Below, piece after piece: positions 53,336 to 62,200 of a stretch of DNA of 64,000 nt. The position numbers were made by a program, and so were the translations under genes. Each line of letters opens with the position of its first letter. Within the stretch, counting starts at the first letter, position 1. The DNA comes from Clostridiaceae bacterium BL-3. GTDB taxonomy: Bacteria > Bacillota > Clostridia > Clostridiales > Clostridiaceae. The notes beneath the pieces are model-generated. The model saw only the letters and a list, made by a program, of their open reading frames with translations, was not told the DNA's origin and did no database searches. The stretch spans positions 1,488,001 to 1,552,000 of the forward strand of contig CADDXC010000001.1 of NCBI GenBank assembly GCA_902809985.1, given 5' to 3'.

Positions 53336-54670
53336 CTAGGAAGCTGCCGTTTGTTTATCATCTGTTGACCTGTCATGCACATTCCAGGTAAAGCTCAAGA
53401 ATATTATAGACAAAATGCAGGATACCATAAGAAGAATAAATCCTCCATTCCAGCTGAATTTATCCACTATACTTCCCATAGCTACCTCAGCCAGGACCTC
53501 GCCTCCCATATATCCAAATAAACCTGTAAATCCAGCCGCAGTTCCCGATGCGTTTTTAGGTACCAAATCCAGTGCACTTACTCCTATAAGCATAACAGGA
53601 CCATATATAAGCGCTCCAATAGATGCCAAAGCACAGTTAATTGCTATTGGGTTACTACTCTTCCAATATACAAATACTGCTATAGTTACACCTATCATGC
53701 ATATTATTCCTATAGGTGCACGTCTCCCATGAAATACTTTATCACTTATCCAGCCCACTATTATTGTTCCAGGTATGGCCGCATATTCAAAAAGCGCAAA
53801 GGCAATGGAAGAGCTTCTAGTATCAAAATTTCTCACTTCCTTCAAATAAGTGGGAATCCAATTTATAACTCCATACCTTACAAGGTATACAAATATATTT
53901 GCTATGGCAATGTACCAGAGAAATTTATTATTCAGAACATATTTAAACAGTATCTCCTTACCTGTCATCTGTCTCTCCCTGTCATCTACATTTACATCAG
54001 GGTAATCATTTTTATACTCTTCTATAGGTGGAAGGCCAACGGACTGAGGCATGTCCCTGGCAAATACAATAAATAATATTCCCCCAACTATCGCAATAAT
54101 TGCAGGCAGGTAAAAGACGCCCTTCCAATTTCCAAAAATAGAAACTCCTACCATAGCTATAACTGCTATAGTACCTCCTCCTACATTGTGTGCAGTGTTC
54201 CAAATGGACATTTTCACTCCACGTTCTCTATCTGAGAACCAATGGGTCATAGTCCTTCCGCAGGGAGGCCATCCCATTCCCTGAAACCATCCATTTAATA
54301 ACATCAATATAAACATCAAGGTTATACTGGACGTAATAGGGAAAAAGAGATTTACAACTCCTGAGGTTATAAGTCCTAAAGCTAGAAAATATCTGGGATT
54401 TGCTCTGTCTGAAACATTTCCCATTACAAATTTGCTTATTCCATAGGCAAGCCCAAGAGCTGAAGCCACAAATCCCAACTCAGTCTTTGTAAATCCCTCT
54501 TGTATCAAATAAGTCTTTGCCAATGCAAAATTACTTCTCACAAAATAATAGATCATATACCCTACATATATACTTATAAAAACCTGGATCCTGTACCTTT
54601 TATACTGTCTATCTATCTGATCTTCCGGGAGCCTTTGTATATGGGGTGCCGGTTTAAGTACATCAAACAT
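53336..54670 (-). CDS. OPA-family MFS transporter (GlpT/UhpC-like), copy A
   Basis: 444-aa, 12-helix member of the organophosphate:phosphate antiporter family: YKRYRIQVFISIYVGYMIYYFVRSNF, FVASALGLAYGISKFVMGNVSD, and the signature NGWFQGMGWPPCGRTMTHWFS. GlpT/UhpT relatives swap inorganic phosphate for glycerol 3-phosphate or hexose 6-phosphate. The ATG at 54670 was chosen for its spacing from GGAGG. It lies downstream of a second paralog (31-base gap), so they are one operon. Copies A and B are similar but clearly diverged and may take different sugar or glycerol phosphates. Confidence 0.9.
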   Translation of the reverse strand: MFDVLKPAPHIQRLPEDQIDRQYKRYRIQVFISIYVGYMIYYFVRSNFALAKTYLIQEGFTKTELGFVASALGLAYGISKFVMGNVSDRANPRYFLALGLITSGVVNLFFPITSSITLMFILMLLNGWFQGMGWPPCGRTMTHWFSDRERGVKMSIWNTAHNVGGGTIAVIAMVGVSIFGNWKGVFYLPAIIAIVGGILFIVFARDMPQSVGLPPIEEYKNDYPDVNVDDRERQMTGKEILFKYVLNNKFLWYIAIANIFVYLVRYGVINWIPTYLKEVRNFDTRSSSIAFALFEYAAIPGTIIVGWISDKVFHGRRAPIGIICMIGVTIAVFVYWKSSNPIAINCALASIGALIYGPVMLIGVSALDLVPKNASGTAAGFTGLFGYMGGEVLAEVAMGSIVDKFSWNGGFILLMVSCILSIIFLSFTWNVHDRSTDDKQTAAS

Positions 54671-54701
54671 TTTAAACATTCCTCCTTACATATATCAAAT
54701 A

Positions 54702-56054
54702 TCAAATTTCCTCTAAATACCTATTCTCCATATATCTGTCTCTATTATGAATATTCCATGTAAGAGACAAAAAAAGTGTTCCAAGTACACAAGAGCTTAT
54801 AATTATCATAAAAAATGCTGTCCATCCATAATACTGTATGCTTTTGCCAATCACAATTCCTCCAAAGGTAGTTCCAAATAAATATCCAAATAATCCTGTA
54901 AATCCTCCTGCAGCCCCTGCTGCCTTTTTGGGTACCAAGTCTATAGCCGCAACTCCTATGAGAGTCACTGGAATATAAATCAAAAGTCCCGTAATAAAAA
55001 GTGCCATTATATCAACTACATAGTTTCCAGCAGGATTCATCCAGTAAATCATTACAGCCAGCATTACAAGAAGCATCGACATTGTGGAAACAGGTCCCCG
55101 TCTTCCTTTAAATGTTATATCACTTAATTTTCCTGCAAAAATGACTCCAGGTATTCCTGCATATTCATAGAAAAAATAAAACCAATTTGTAAGATTCTGT
55201 GACAGCCCCTTTACTGTAGTAAGGTATACAGCACACCAATCAAGTATACTGTATCTCACTATATATACAAATATATTTGCAAAGGCAAGACACCATAGAT
55301 ATTTATTATTGAGAATATATTTAAAAAGTATTTCCTTTACTGAAAGCTCCCTTTCCCTATTATCAACTTTGGCACAGCAGTAATAGTCGTTTTTATATTC
55401 TTCTATAGGAGGCAATCCACATGAAACAGGATCCTCCCTCATAAATATAAAACAAAATATTCCTATCAATATAGCAGTTACTGCTGGAAAATAGAATATA
55501 CCCTTCCAGCTGCCAAATATAGCTATTCCAACTACGGTCAAAGGAGCAATAATTCCATTAGCCAGATTATGTGAGATATTCCACGTACACATTTTTGTAC
55601 CCCTCTCCCCATCTGAAAACCAGTGGGAAAGAGTTTTTCCGCAGGCCGGCCATCCCATGCCCTGGAAATATCCATTTAAAAATATAAGAAACAGCATAAA
55701 TTTGAAACTATCAGCAAGGGGAAGTAACATATTGACCACTGCAGATAGTATTATACCCACAGATAAAAAAACTCTGGGGCTGCTTTTGTCCGATACAATC
55801 CCCATTAAAAATTTACTTATGCCGTAACTTGCAGAGAGAACAGACATTAAAATCCCCACTTGTGCCGTATCAAACCCTTCCTGTAATAAATAAGGTGCTG
55901 CCAGAGGGAAATTTTTCCTCACAAAGTAATATCCTGCATAACCTATAAATATGCTTATCATAAGTTGTTTTCTAAGTTTTTCATATTTACAGAATGTACT
56001 TTCCTGTGTTTTAAAAGAAGATTTACGATTTAATTTCTTAAGCATGCTTATCAT
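54702..56054 (-). CDS. OPA-family MFS transporter (GlpT/UhpC-like), copy B
   Basis: 450 aa and closely related to the next gene: FIGYAGYYFVRKNFPLAAPYLL, GYFQGMGWPACGKTLSHWFSDGERG, DLVPKKAAGAAGGFTGLFGY. The start ATG is taken at 56054 behind GGAGAAAAATT. A longer frame would add a hydrophobic N terminus encoded by the TTAACA repeats and is unlikely. It is directly downstream of a PhoR/PhoP-like system on the same strand, which suggests that phosphate state or an external phospho-compound controls it. Confidence 0.88.
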   Translation of the reverse strand: MISMLKKLNRKSSFKTQESTFCKYEKLRKQLMISIFIGYAGYYFVRKNFPLAAPYLLQEGFDTAQVGILMSVLSASYGISKFLMGIVSDKSSPRVFLSVGIILSAVVNMLLPLADSFKFMLFLIFLNGYFQGMGWPACGKTLSHWFSDGERGTKMCTWNISHNLANGIIAPLTVVGIAIFGSWKGIFYFPAVTAILIGIFCFIFMREDPVSCGLPPIEEYKNDYYCCAKVDNRERELSVKEILFKYILNNKYLWCLAFANIFVYIVRYSILDWCAVYLTTVKGLSQNLTNWFYFFYEYAGIPGVIFAGKLSDITFKGRRGPVSTMSMLLVMLAVMIYWMNPAGNYVVDIMALFITGLLIYIPVTLIGVAAIDLVPKKAAGAAGGFTGLFGYLFGTTFGGIVIGKSIQYYGWTAFFMIIISSCVLGTLFLSLTWNIHNRDRYMENRYLEEI

Positions 56055-56098
56055 AATTTTTCTCCAATTGAATAATATATTATTGTATACAATAAGTC

Positions 56099-56143
56099 TT
56101 AACAATATTAACATTATTAACATTGTTAACACAATTAACATTA
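56099..56143. repeat. Five 9-bp direct repeats TTAACANNN upstream of the OPA operon
   Basis: TTAACA occurs at 56099, 56108, 56117, 56126 and 56135 on the plus strand. This is an exact 9-bp period, with each copy followed by mostly A/T bases. It lies between the histidine kinase stop and the OPA copy B start. PhoP-type boxes in Firmicutes use similar TT(A/T)ACA units but with 11-bp spacing, so this could be a variant binding array for the adjacent response regulator or a simple repeat. Confidence 0.8.
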
Positions 56144-56173
56144 TAGGATAGTTTTTCCTTATAGTCAATATAT

Positions 56174-57946
56174 TTATGCATTCAAAGGCAATTTAATTAT
56201 GAATTCACTGCCTTTGTTCAACTGACTCTTTAAATATATTTTCCCATTAAATTCATCGACTATATGCTTCACTATAGCAAGTCCAAGTCCTGTGCCGCCT
56301 TCAGACCGGCTTCTTGACTTCTCAACTCTGTAAAACCTCTCAAATATTCTCGGTATATCTTTTTCTGGAATTCCCACTCCATTATCCTTTATGCTTATAT
56401 ATGCAAATTTCTCCCTAGGCTCTGCCATTATCTTTATGTTCCCTCCACATTGCGTATATTTAAGAGCATTATCCAAAATATTTATTATCATCTGTCTGAA
56501 CCAATCCCTGCTGCATAAATTAATTGAAAAATTTTTAACGGTTAAAATATCTATACTGATGTTTTTATTCATTGATCTATTTTTAAACATATACACTATT
56601 TCATCCAATTCCCTGTAGATATTTACCTTATCCATACTGGTATAATATTTTTTGCTTTCAAGCTTTGATAAAAGAAGTATATCATCTATCAACCTCTTTA
56701 ATCTGTGCAGTTCACCATTTATTATATCTAAAAAACGGACTTGATTTTTATTATTACATCTATCATTCGAATTAACATTTTTAGACAGTGTCTGAGTAAA
56801 GCCCATTATGGTAGTAAGGGGAGTTTTAAGCTCATGGGAAGCATTTACAAAAAACTCGCTTCTAAGCTCCTCAAGTCTTTTTATCTCTGTAACATCTTCA
56901 AATACTATAATTATATTTTTACCATTTCTATTACAATTCAAATCATACTTTATCAAATTAGTAGTTACTTTAAAGATTTTTCCCTTAATCAGTGAAATTT
57001 CTCTCTGATTATATTTCCCTGTATCAAAAGTACATTTTATCATTTTCAAAAGTTCTTTTGAGTTTATAATATCTTTTAAATTTATTTTTCCCACGTTTGA
57101 TTCCTTTATATTAAACATACTCTCTACAGTTGGATTTAAAAGCATTACATTCAATTTTTCATTCATTACCATTATACCGTGAACTATACTGTTTAATATA
57201 GAATTCAATTCTATATTCTTGTTATTCAATTCAACTATTGCACTATTTACACTCAAGGACATATTATTAAAACTTTCCGCAAGTTCCTGAAGCTCATCAT
57301 TAGTATTTATCTTGACTCTGAATTTAAAGTTTCCCCTGGATATCTTTTTGGTAGCCATATTCAGTATATTTATAGGCTCCATCAAATTGTTCAAGAAAAA
57401 AAATCCAATTACAATCGCAATTATAGTGCCCATAAGTATTGATATCAAAATACAGCTTAAAAAGGCTCTGTTTAGATTATCAAATTCCTTTAGAGGTACA
57501 GAAAGCCTTATAATTATATTTTTACCCTGTATTTTCAAGGGCCTCACTGCCAGAAAAAAACTTTTTTGTTTTGTGTTTTCATCAATTCTTTCATTCACTG
57601 CAATATCATCATTAAAACAATTTTGTATTTCAAGTTTATCCATTTGATTTTTCCCAACCAGATTGACACCTGCCGAATCTGCAATTATATTGCCTTTTCC
57701 ATCTAAAAACGTAACTTCGTTTCCTATCTGAGAAGAAAATTTTTTTGCTATTAAGTAATAATCTATGCTTTCCGCAGTGTCAGCATAACTCATCAGAGCA
57801 CTTGTAATTAACTTTTCATTCACAATAAGTCTTTCTCTCATGTTTTTCATATAATAAGTTCTTAGAGAACTCAATGCCAGAGCTCCAGTTATTATTGAGC
57901 CAACCAAAAGCAGAATTATATATGTACCAAATAATTTTCTTTTCAT
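56174..57946 (-). CDS. PhoR-family sensor histidine kinase
   Basis: 590 aa. Helices lie at about 8-28 and 162-187 around an extracellular sensor of about 130 residues (IGNEVTFLDGKGNIIADSAG). HAMP (about 188-240), a PAS segment (about 250-350) and HisKA with His371 in NASHELKTPL follow. HATPase motifs N (NILDNALKYT), G1 (IKDNGVGIP) and G2 (GGTGLGLAIVKHI) are present. It is cut by 8 bases from the response regulator gene upstream. The ligand is unknown; the PhoR likeness and neighbours suggest phosphate or phospho-compound sensing. Confidence 0.93.
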   Translation of the reverse strand: MKRKLFGTYIILLLVGSIITGALALSSLRTYYMKNMRERLIVNEKLITSALMSYADTAESIDYYLIAKKFSSQIGNEVTFLDGKGNIIADSAGVNLVGKNQMDKLEIQNCFNDDIAVNERIDENTKQKSFFLAVRPLKIQGKNIIIRLSVPLKEFDNLNRAFLSCILISILMGTIIAIVIGFFFLNNLMEPINILNMATKKISRGNFKFRVKINTNDELQELAESFNNMSLSVNSAIVELNNKNIELNSILNSIVHGIMVMNEKLNVMLLNPTVESMFNIKESNVGKINLKDIINSKELLKMIKCTFDTGKYNQREISLIKGKIFKVTTNLIKYDLNCNRNGKNIIIVFEDVTEIKRLEELRSEFFVNASHELKTPLTTIMGFTQTLSKNVNSNDRCNNKNQVRFLDIINGELHRLKRLIDDILLLSKLESKKYYTSMDKVNIYRELDEIVYMFKNRSMNKNISIDILTVKNFSINLCSRDWFRQMIINILDNALKYTQCGGNIKIMAEPREKFAYISIKDNGVGIPEKDIPRIFERFYRVEKSRSRSEGGTGLGLAIVKHIVDEFNGKIYLKSQLNKGSEFIIKLPLNA

Positions 57947-57954
57947 AAATTCAC

Positions 57955-58638
57955 CTACTTGATCATATAACCCAGTCCTCTAACGGTCTCTATATATTCA
58001 GGAAATTTGTCATTATCTTCCATCTTTTTCCTCAATTTTCTAATATGGACGTCCAAAGTTCTTGAATCATTCAATTTTGAGCATCCCCATACTTCTTTTA
58101 TTATCATATCTCTCGAAACAATATTTCCCCTGTTTTTGGCAAGCATCTGCAGCAGTTTAAATTCTCTCAGGGTAAATTCTATTTTCCTGCCGTTTTTGGT
58201 CACTTCATATTTGTCATTGTCTATAATAATGTTCCCAATTTTTATTATATTTCTATTTTTTATATCATTTTCCGGTACTCTTCTGAGTACAGCATCTATC
58301 CTGGCCAGAAGCTCATTTACACTGAAAGGTTTTGTTATATAGTCGTCACCACCAAGTTTCAATCCTACAATCTTATCGTTTTCTTCTTTTCTTACAGTTA
58401 ACATTATTATGGGGATCTTACTGGTAACCGGATTCTTTCTTATGCGTCTACATACTTCAAATCCATCAATTCCTGGAAGCATTATATCCAGAATTATTAT
58501 ATTTGGAAGTTCTTCCTCTGCAATTTTAACTGCATCCAAACCATTATAACAACATTTAACTTGAAATCTGTCTTCCAAATTGACTTTTATAAGTTCTGTA
58601 ATATTAACCTCATCATCAACTATCAATGCTTTCTTCAT
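57955..58638 (-). CDS. OmpR/PhoP-family response regulator
   Basis: 227 aa. The receiver has the acidic pocket ALIVDDE, phospho-acceptor Asp51 in IIILDIMLPG, the Thr in IIMLTVRKEE and Lys in YITKPFSVNE. The C-terminal winged helix includes IEFTLREFKLLQMLAKNRGNIVSRD and SRTLDVHIRKLRKKM. It is the partner of the kinase encoded 8 bases downstream. It is a good candidate to bind the TTAACA repeats before the OPA genes. Confidence 0.94.
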   Translation of the reverse strand: MKKALIVDDEVNITELIKVNLEDRFQVKCCYNGLDAVKIAEEELPNIIILDIMLPGIDGFEVCRRIRKNPVTSKIPIIMLTVRKEENDKIVGLKLGGDDYITKPFSVNELLARIDAVLRRVPENDIKNRNIIKIGNIIIDNDKYEVTKNGRKIEFTLREFKLLQMLAKNRGNIVSRDMIIKEVWGCSKLNDSRTLDVHIRKLRKKMEDNDKFPEYIETVRGLGYMIK

Positions 58639-58697
58639 ATTTATCTCCCTCTAAAAACACAATTTTAAATATCAACTTCATTAATAAAATAAATTTA

Positions 58698-58732
58698 AAC
58701 CCTATACCCCCTAAAATAAGGGCTATAGGGTT
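58698..58732 (-). terminator. Terminator after mnmM
   Basis: A stem AACCCTATAGCCC against a GGGGGTATAGGGTT-like arm, one bulge, with an AT-rich tail on the minus strand, about 110 bases after the stop and before the response-regulator operon. Confidence 0.65.
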
Positions 58733-58842
58733 ATCCAATATTCCCTATTACTATTTTAAATTTTGGAAATTATTTTGTCAAATACTTCAATGACACAAAT
58801 TTTTAAGAATGTTATGCAATCTGATGTTTATGTTTTCAATAC

Positions 58843-59418
58843 TTATCTCTTTTCAATCGCCACAAGTATCGGCGGACAATTGATCTGATTTTCAAAGGAT
58901 ATTTTGACTACATTATATTTTTTTTGATCCAGGGTTTTCACATAACTTTCCAGTGCACCCTTTTCAATCTTCCCCTGCTCGTGCCCATAGTACACTACTA
59001 AAATTACAACTCCATTTTGCTGAAGCAATTCAAGCGATTTTTCAACAGCAGCCAGTGTAGTTTCCGCCCTGGTGGTAATATCGTGATTCCCGCCGGGAAG
59101 ATATCCCAAGTTAAAGATAATGAGTTTTACTTTTTCATGTATATATCTGTCCATGTTTTCATGTCCGTCATCTATAAGCTTCACCTGCTTCGACAAATTT
59201 CTCTCATCTATATTCTTTCTCGTAATGTCAACTGCCTCTCTCTGTATATCAAAGGCATACACTTTCCCCGAAGTACCTACAAGTTTCGCCAAAAGCACAG
59301 TATCAATGCCCTTTCCCATGGTGGCATCCACTGCAATATCTCCCTCGTCTAATTTTTTCATACATATATTTTTGGCAAGATCAACTGCATTAGTAAAATA
59401 GTTCTTAGTCATAGTCAT
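58843..59418 (-). CDS. mnmM: MnmM/YtqB-family tRNA methyltransferase
   Basis: 191-aa class I SAM-dependent methyltransferase of the rRNA_methylase (YtqB) family. Motif I is AVDATMGKGIDTVLLA, then VYAFDIQREAVDI, LIIFNLGYLPGG with the NLGYLPG signature, and ILVVYYGHEQGK. Bacillus YtqB was identified as MnmM, which makes mnm5U34 from nm5U34 in tRNA. That fits with MnmA encoded 17 kb away, although the two are not linked. The start ATG at 59418 is preferred to the TTG just before it. Confidence 0.88.
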   Translation of the reverse strand: MTMTKNYFTNAVDLAKNICMKKLDEGDIAVDATMGKGIDTVLLAKLVGTSGKVYAFDIQREAVDITRKNIDERNLSKQVKLIDDGHENMDRYIHEKVKLIIFNLGYLPGGNHDITTRAETTLAAVEKSLELLQQNGVVILVVYYGHEQGKIEKGALESYVKTLDQKKYNVVKISFENQINCPPILVAIEKR

Positions 59419-59531
59419 CAACTTCCCTTATTTTATATGCTGTTAATAATTATACTATAAATTTTATCTAAAAAATCCAAAATTATACTTGCACAATTAA
59501 TAAAATTATGGTGTAATTTACTTAAGGTTAA

Positions 59532-59693
59532 ACAGGGAAATTTACTATTGAAGACAAAGAAAAAAGAAAAGTCGGAAGACCTGTTAAAAATCAATTAGAA
59601 GACGATAAGGAATATACTTACAGTATAATTTGGTTAAAAATAATGCAGTATTTAGGATTAAGTGAAGATATTTTTATAGACGGTGATGTATAA
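59532..59693 (+). pseudogene. 53-codon fragment without a start codon
   Basis: An open stretch follows a stop (TAA at 59529-59531) and contains KEKRKVGRPVKNQLEDDKEY and later QYLGLSEDIFIDGDV, but it has no start codon or ribosome site. It may be the 3' scrap of a lost gene. I do not recognise the family. Confidence 0.35.
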
Positions 59694-59783
59694 AGTATAT
59701 GAACTCAATCATGAAAATATATATAAAAAGTATAAATTAATCTGCGAAATATAAGTTAAAATGTTAGTGTGGTGAATTATTTC

Positions 59784-60323
59784 ATGAAGTTAGGTGAAAA
59801 AATTAGGAAATTGCGTAAAGAAAAAAAAATCAGTATTGCACAGCTTGCTGAAATGTCAAAATTAAGCACTGGGTTAATTAGTCAGATGGAAAGAGATCTA
59901 ACAGTACCTTCTGTAGGATCACTTTGGGAGGTAGCAAAGGCATTAAATGTACATATAAATTACTTTTTCGATGAATATAATAATGATAATTTTATTATTA
60001 AAAGAGATGAGAGGAAAAAAATAATTTTGCCCAATTCAAATATTACTTATGAGCTTTTAAGTCCAAATACAAGACAAAAACTAGAAGTATTAATGGTAAA
60101 TATCGAGCCAGGTATGTGCAGTTCTTATGAACAAATTTCTCACGAAGGCGAGGAATGTGGCTACATGATTAAAGGTATCATGAAAGTAAAATGGGGCTCT
60201 AAGGAATTTGTTATATCTGAAGGTGATAGCATTTACTATGATAGTACAACACCACATAGATTTGTTAATATCGGCAATGAAACTGCAATTTCTATTTGGT
60301 CGATGACACCCGCAAGTTATTAA
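59784..60323 (+). CDS. XRE-family transcriptional regulator with C-terminal cupin domain
   Basis: 179 aa. The helix-turn-helix is residues about 3-60 (GEKIRKLRKEKKISIAQLAEMS, GLISQMERDLTVPSVGSLWEVAKAL). A cupin barrel is residues about 88-178 (KLEVLMVNIEPGMCSS, EGEECGYMIKGIMKVKWG, EGDSIYYDSTTPHRFVNIG, with His and Glu metal-ligand-like positions). It resembles PuuR/SutR regulators that sense amines or amino acids. It likely controls the permease-dipeptidase operon just downstream through the twin operator at 60518-60564. The ATG at 59784 was taken; an upstream GTG-GTG start at 59769 is possible. Confidence 0.9.
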   Translation: MKLGEKIRKLRKEKKISIAQLAEMSKLSTGLISQMERDLTVPSVGSLWEVAKALNVHINYFFDEYNNDNFIIKRDERKKIILPNSNITYELLSPNTRQKLEVLMVNIEPGMCSSYEQISHEGEECGYMIKGIMKVKWGSKEFVISEGDSIYYDSTTPHRFVNIGNETAISIWSMTPASY

Positions 60324-60330
60324 AATCAAA

Positions 60331-60385
60331 TAAAGTTAAATAGCCTCGGCTTAATACTCCATTAAGCTGAGGCTATTTAACTTTA
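60331..60385. terminator. Terminator after the XRE-cupin gene
   Basis: A 25-bp stem with one mismatch (core AAATAGCCTCGGCTTAAT and its complement, loop ACTCC) and a T-rich tail on the plus strand. Confidence 0.88.
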
Positions 60386-60517
60386 TTTTAATATTTTTAT
60401 ATTTCCAATTTAATTTTTTGAAAAAGAAAAAATAATTCAAAAAAATGAAATATTTTTGAAAAATAAAGAAGGATTTTTTTATATTAATGAAGAATATGTT
60501 ATAAAACAGTATATTTA

Positions 60518-60564
60518 TTTCAATATACTGAAAGTTATTATTTCAATATATTGAAATAATAACT
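60518..60564 (+). promoter_or_regulatory. Twin palindromic operator upstream of the permease-dipeptidase operon
   Basis: Two 16-bp palindromes TTTCAATATAYTGAAA at 60518-60533 and 60541-60556, centres 23 bp apart, so about two helical turns. The second is embedded in a perfect 32-bp palindrome (60533-60564). The arrangement suits cooperative binding of the XRE-cupin protein encoded upstream. Confidence 0.75.
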
Positions 60565-60628
60565 TATAAAAAGAAGGGAGAGAAAAGCTTTTTAATATCT
60601 TAAATAAAATATTAGAGGAGTGAAAAAA

Positions 60629-62146
60629 ATGTCAGAAAAAGCTAAAGAAGCTAATAAAAAACTAACTGTAATACCATTGGCATTAATGTGCGTTACATCA
60701 GTATTTATGTTTCCGAATATTCCTAGAGCATTTCTGCTTATGGGCTATGCAGCAATCCCATGGTATATATTAGCTGCAATAACATTTCTGGTTCCATTTG
60801 CATTTATGGTTGCAGAATATGGTGCCGCATTTAAAAAAGAAAAAGGTGGTATTTATTCATGGCTTGAAAAAGTTGTCGGTGCCAAATATGCATTTATTTC
60901 CATATTCATGTGGTATGTTGGCTGGCTAGTGTGGATAACGCTGACTTCTAATTCAATATGGGTTCATTTTTCAACTATGCTTTTGGGTAAAGACACAACT
61001 TCAAATTGGTCTTTCTTGGGATTAAATGCAACTCATACTTTGGGACTATTAACTATAGTATTTGTTTTTGCATTAACTTTTACGGCAACTAAAGGTTTAG
61101 ACAAAATAATAAAAATAACTTCCCTAGGAGGTATTTCAGTAGCGTTTATCAATATAGTTGCTTATATTGGTGCGATAATAGTATTTATACTAAATCATGG
61201 GCATTTAGCTCAGGCTATTAATGCGCAGGCACTTGTTCATTCACCTAACCCTGGTTATCAATCAGTTGTATCAATAATATCTTTTATATCTTTTGCAATA
61301 CTTGCTTATGCTGGTATTGAAGTAGTTGCAGGCGTTACAGACCAAACGGAGAATGCTGAAAAGAACTTCCCAAAAGGTGTTTTAATCGGTGCTGCCTTTA
61401 TTGCAGTCTGCTATGCTCTGGGCATATTTGCAGTTGGCATATTTACCAGCTGGACTGGTGTATTAGGTGGAAAAGATGTAAATATGGTCAACGTAACAAT
61501 TATTATTATGAATAACTTAGGCGTTGAAATAGGTAAAGGATTATCATTAAGTACGGCTGCTTCAATATCACTCGGTAACTGGTTAGGGCGATTTGTTGGA
61601 TTATCATTATTTCTAACTTATCTTGGTGCTTTAGTTTCATACTCATATTCACCTATAAAGCAGTTGGTGGAAGGAACTCCAAAAGAATTATGGCCTGGAA
61701 ACCTGTCACAGATTAAAGATGGTCTTCCTAAAAATGCCATGTGGATCCAATGCATTATTATTATCCTTTTCATATTATTTGTAAGTTTAGGAGGACAGGG
61801 AGCATCTGCTTTCTTTGACAAACTGGTACTGATGACTAATGTTGCTACTACATTGCCATATATATTCATCGCAGGTGCATTTGCTAAATTTAAGAAGAAT
61901 GAAGAAATTGAGAAGCCATTTATAGTGTACAAAAATTATAAGAGTTCACTGATATGGACAATAATAGTAACAGCTACAGTTTTAATAGCTAATGTAGCAG
62001 TAATAATTAAACCTGCATTAACAAAAGGAGACTTTGCATCATCATTATGGATGATAGCCGGGCCTGCAATATTTGCAGTAGTTGCATTATTGATGTACGG
62101 AAGATATGAAAATATAATGAAAGGAAAAGGAAATTTACCTATATAA
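60629..62146 (+). CDS. APC-family amino acid transporter (glutamate/GABA antiporter family, YjeM-like)
   Basis: 505 aa with 12-13 membrane helices of the glutamate:GABA antiporter branch of APC transporters. KLTVIPLALMCVTSVFMFPNIPRAF opens it, AEYGAAFKKEKGGIYSWLEKVVG follows, and YAGIEVVAGVTDQTENAEKNFPKG is a family-type motif. It is likely a proton-coupled importer or exchanger of an amino acid or short peptide product. The ATG at 60629 has AGAGGAG upstream; the GTG at 60620 is the alternative. It shares an operon with a dipeptidase and follows the twin operator. Confidence 0.88.
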   Translation: MSEKAKEANKKLTVIPLALMCVTSVFMFPNIPRAFLLMGYAAIPWYILAAITFLVPFAFMVAEYGAAFKKEKGGIYSWLEKVVGAKYAFISIFMWYVGWLVWITLTSNSIWVHFSTMLLGKDTTSNWSFLGLNATHTLGLLTIVFVFALTFTATKGLDKIIKITSLGGISVAFINIVAYIGAIIVFILNHGHLAQAINAQALVHSPNPGYQSVVSIISFISFAILAYAGIEVVAGVTDQTENAEKNFPKGVLIGAAFIAVCYALGIFAVGIFTSWTGVLGGKDVNMVNVTIIIMNNLGVEIGKGLSLSTAASISLGNWLGRFVGLSLFLTYLGALVSYSYSPIKQLVEGTPKELWPGNLSQIKDGLPKNAMWIQCIIIILFILFVSLGGQGASAFFDKLVLMTNVATTLPYIFIAGAFAKFKKNEEIEKPFIVYKNYKSSLIWTIIVTATVLIANVAVIIKPALTKGDFASSLWMIAGPAIFAVVALLMYGRYENIMKGKGNLPI

Positions 62147-62200
62147 TAAAGAAGATACAAAAGCATAATGTAAAATATATTTAACAGGAGGAAAATTTAA

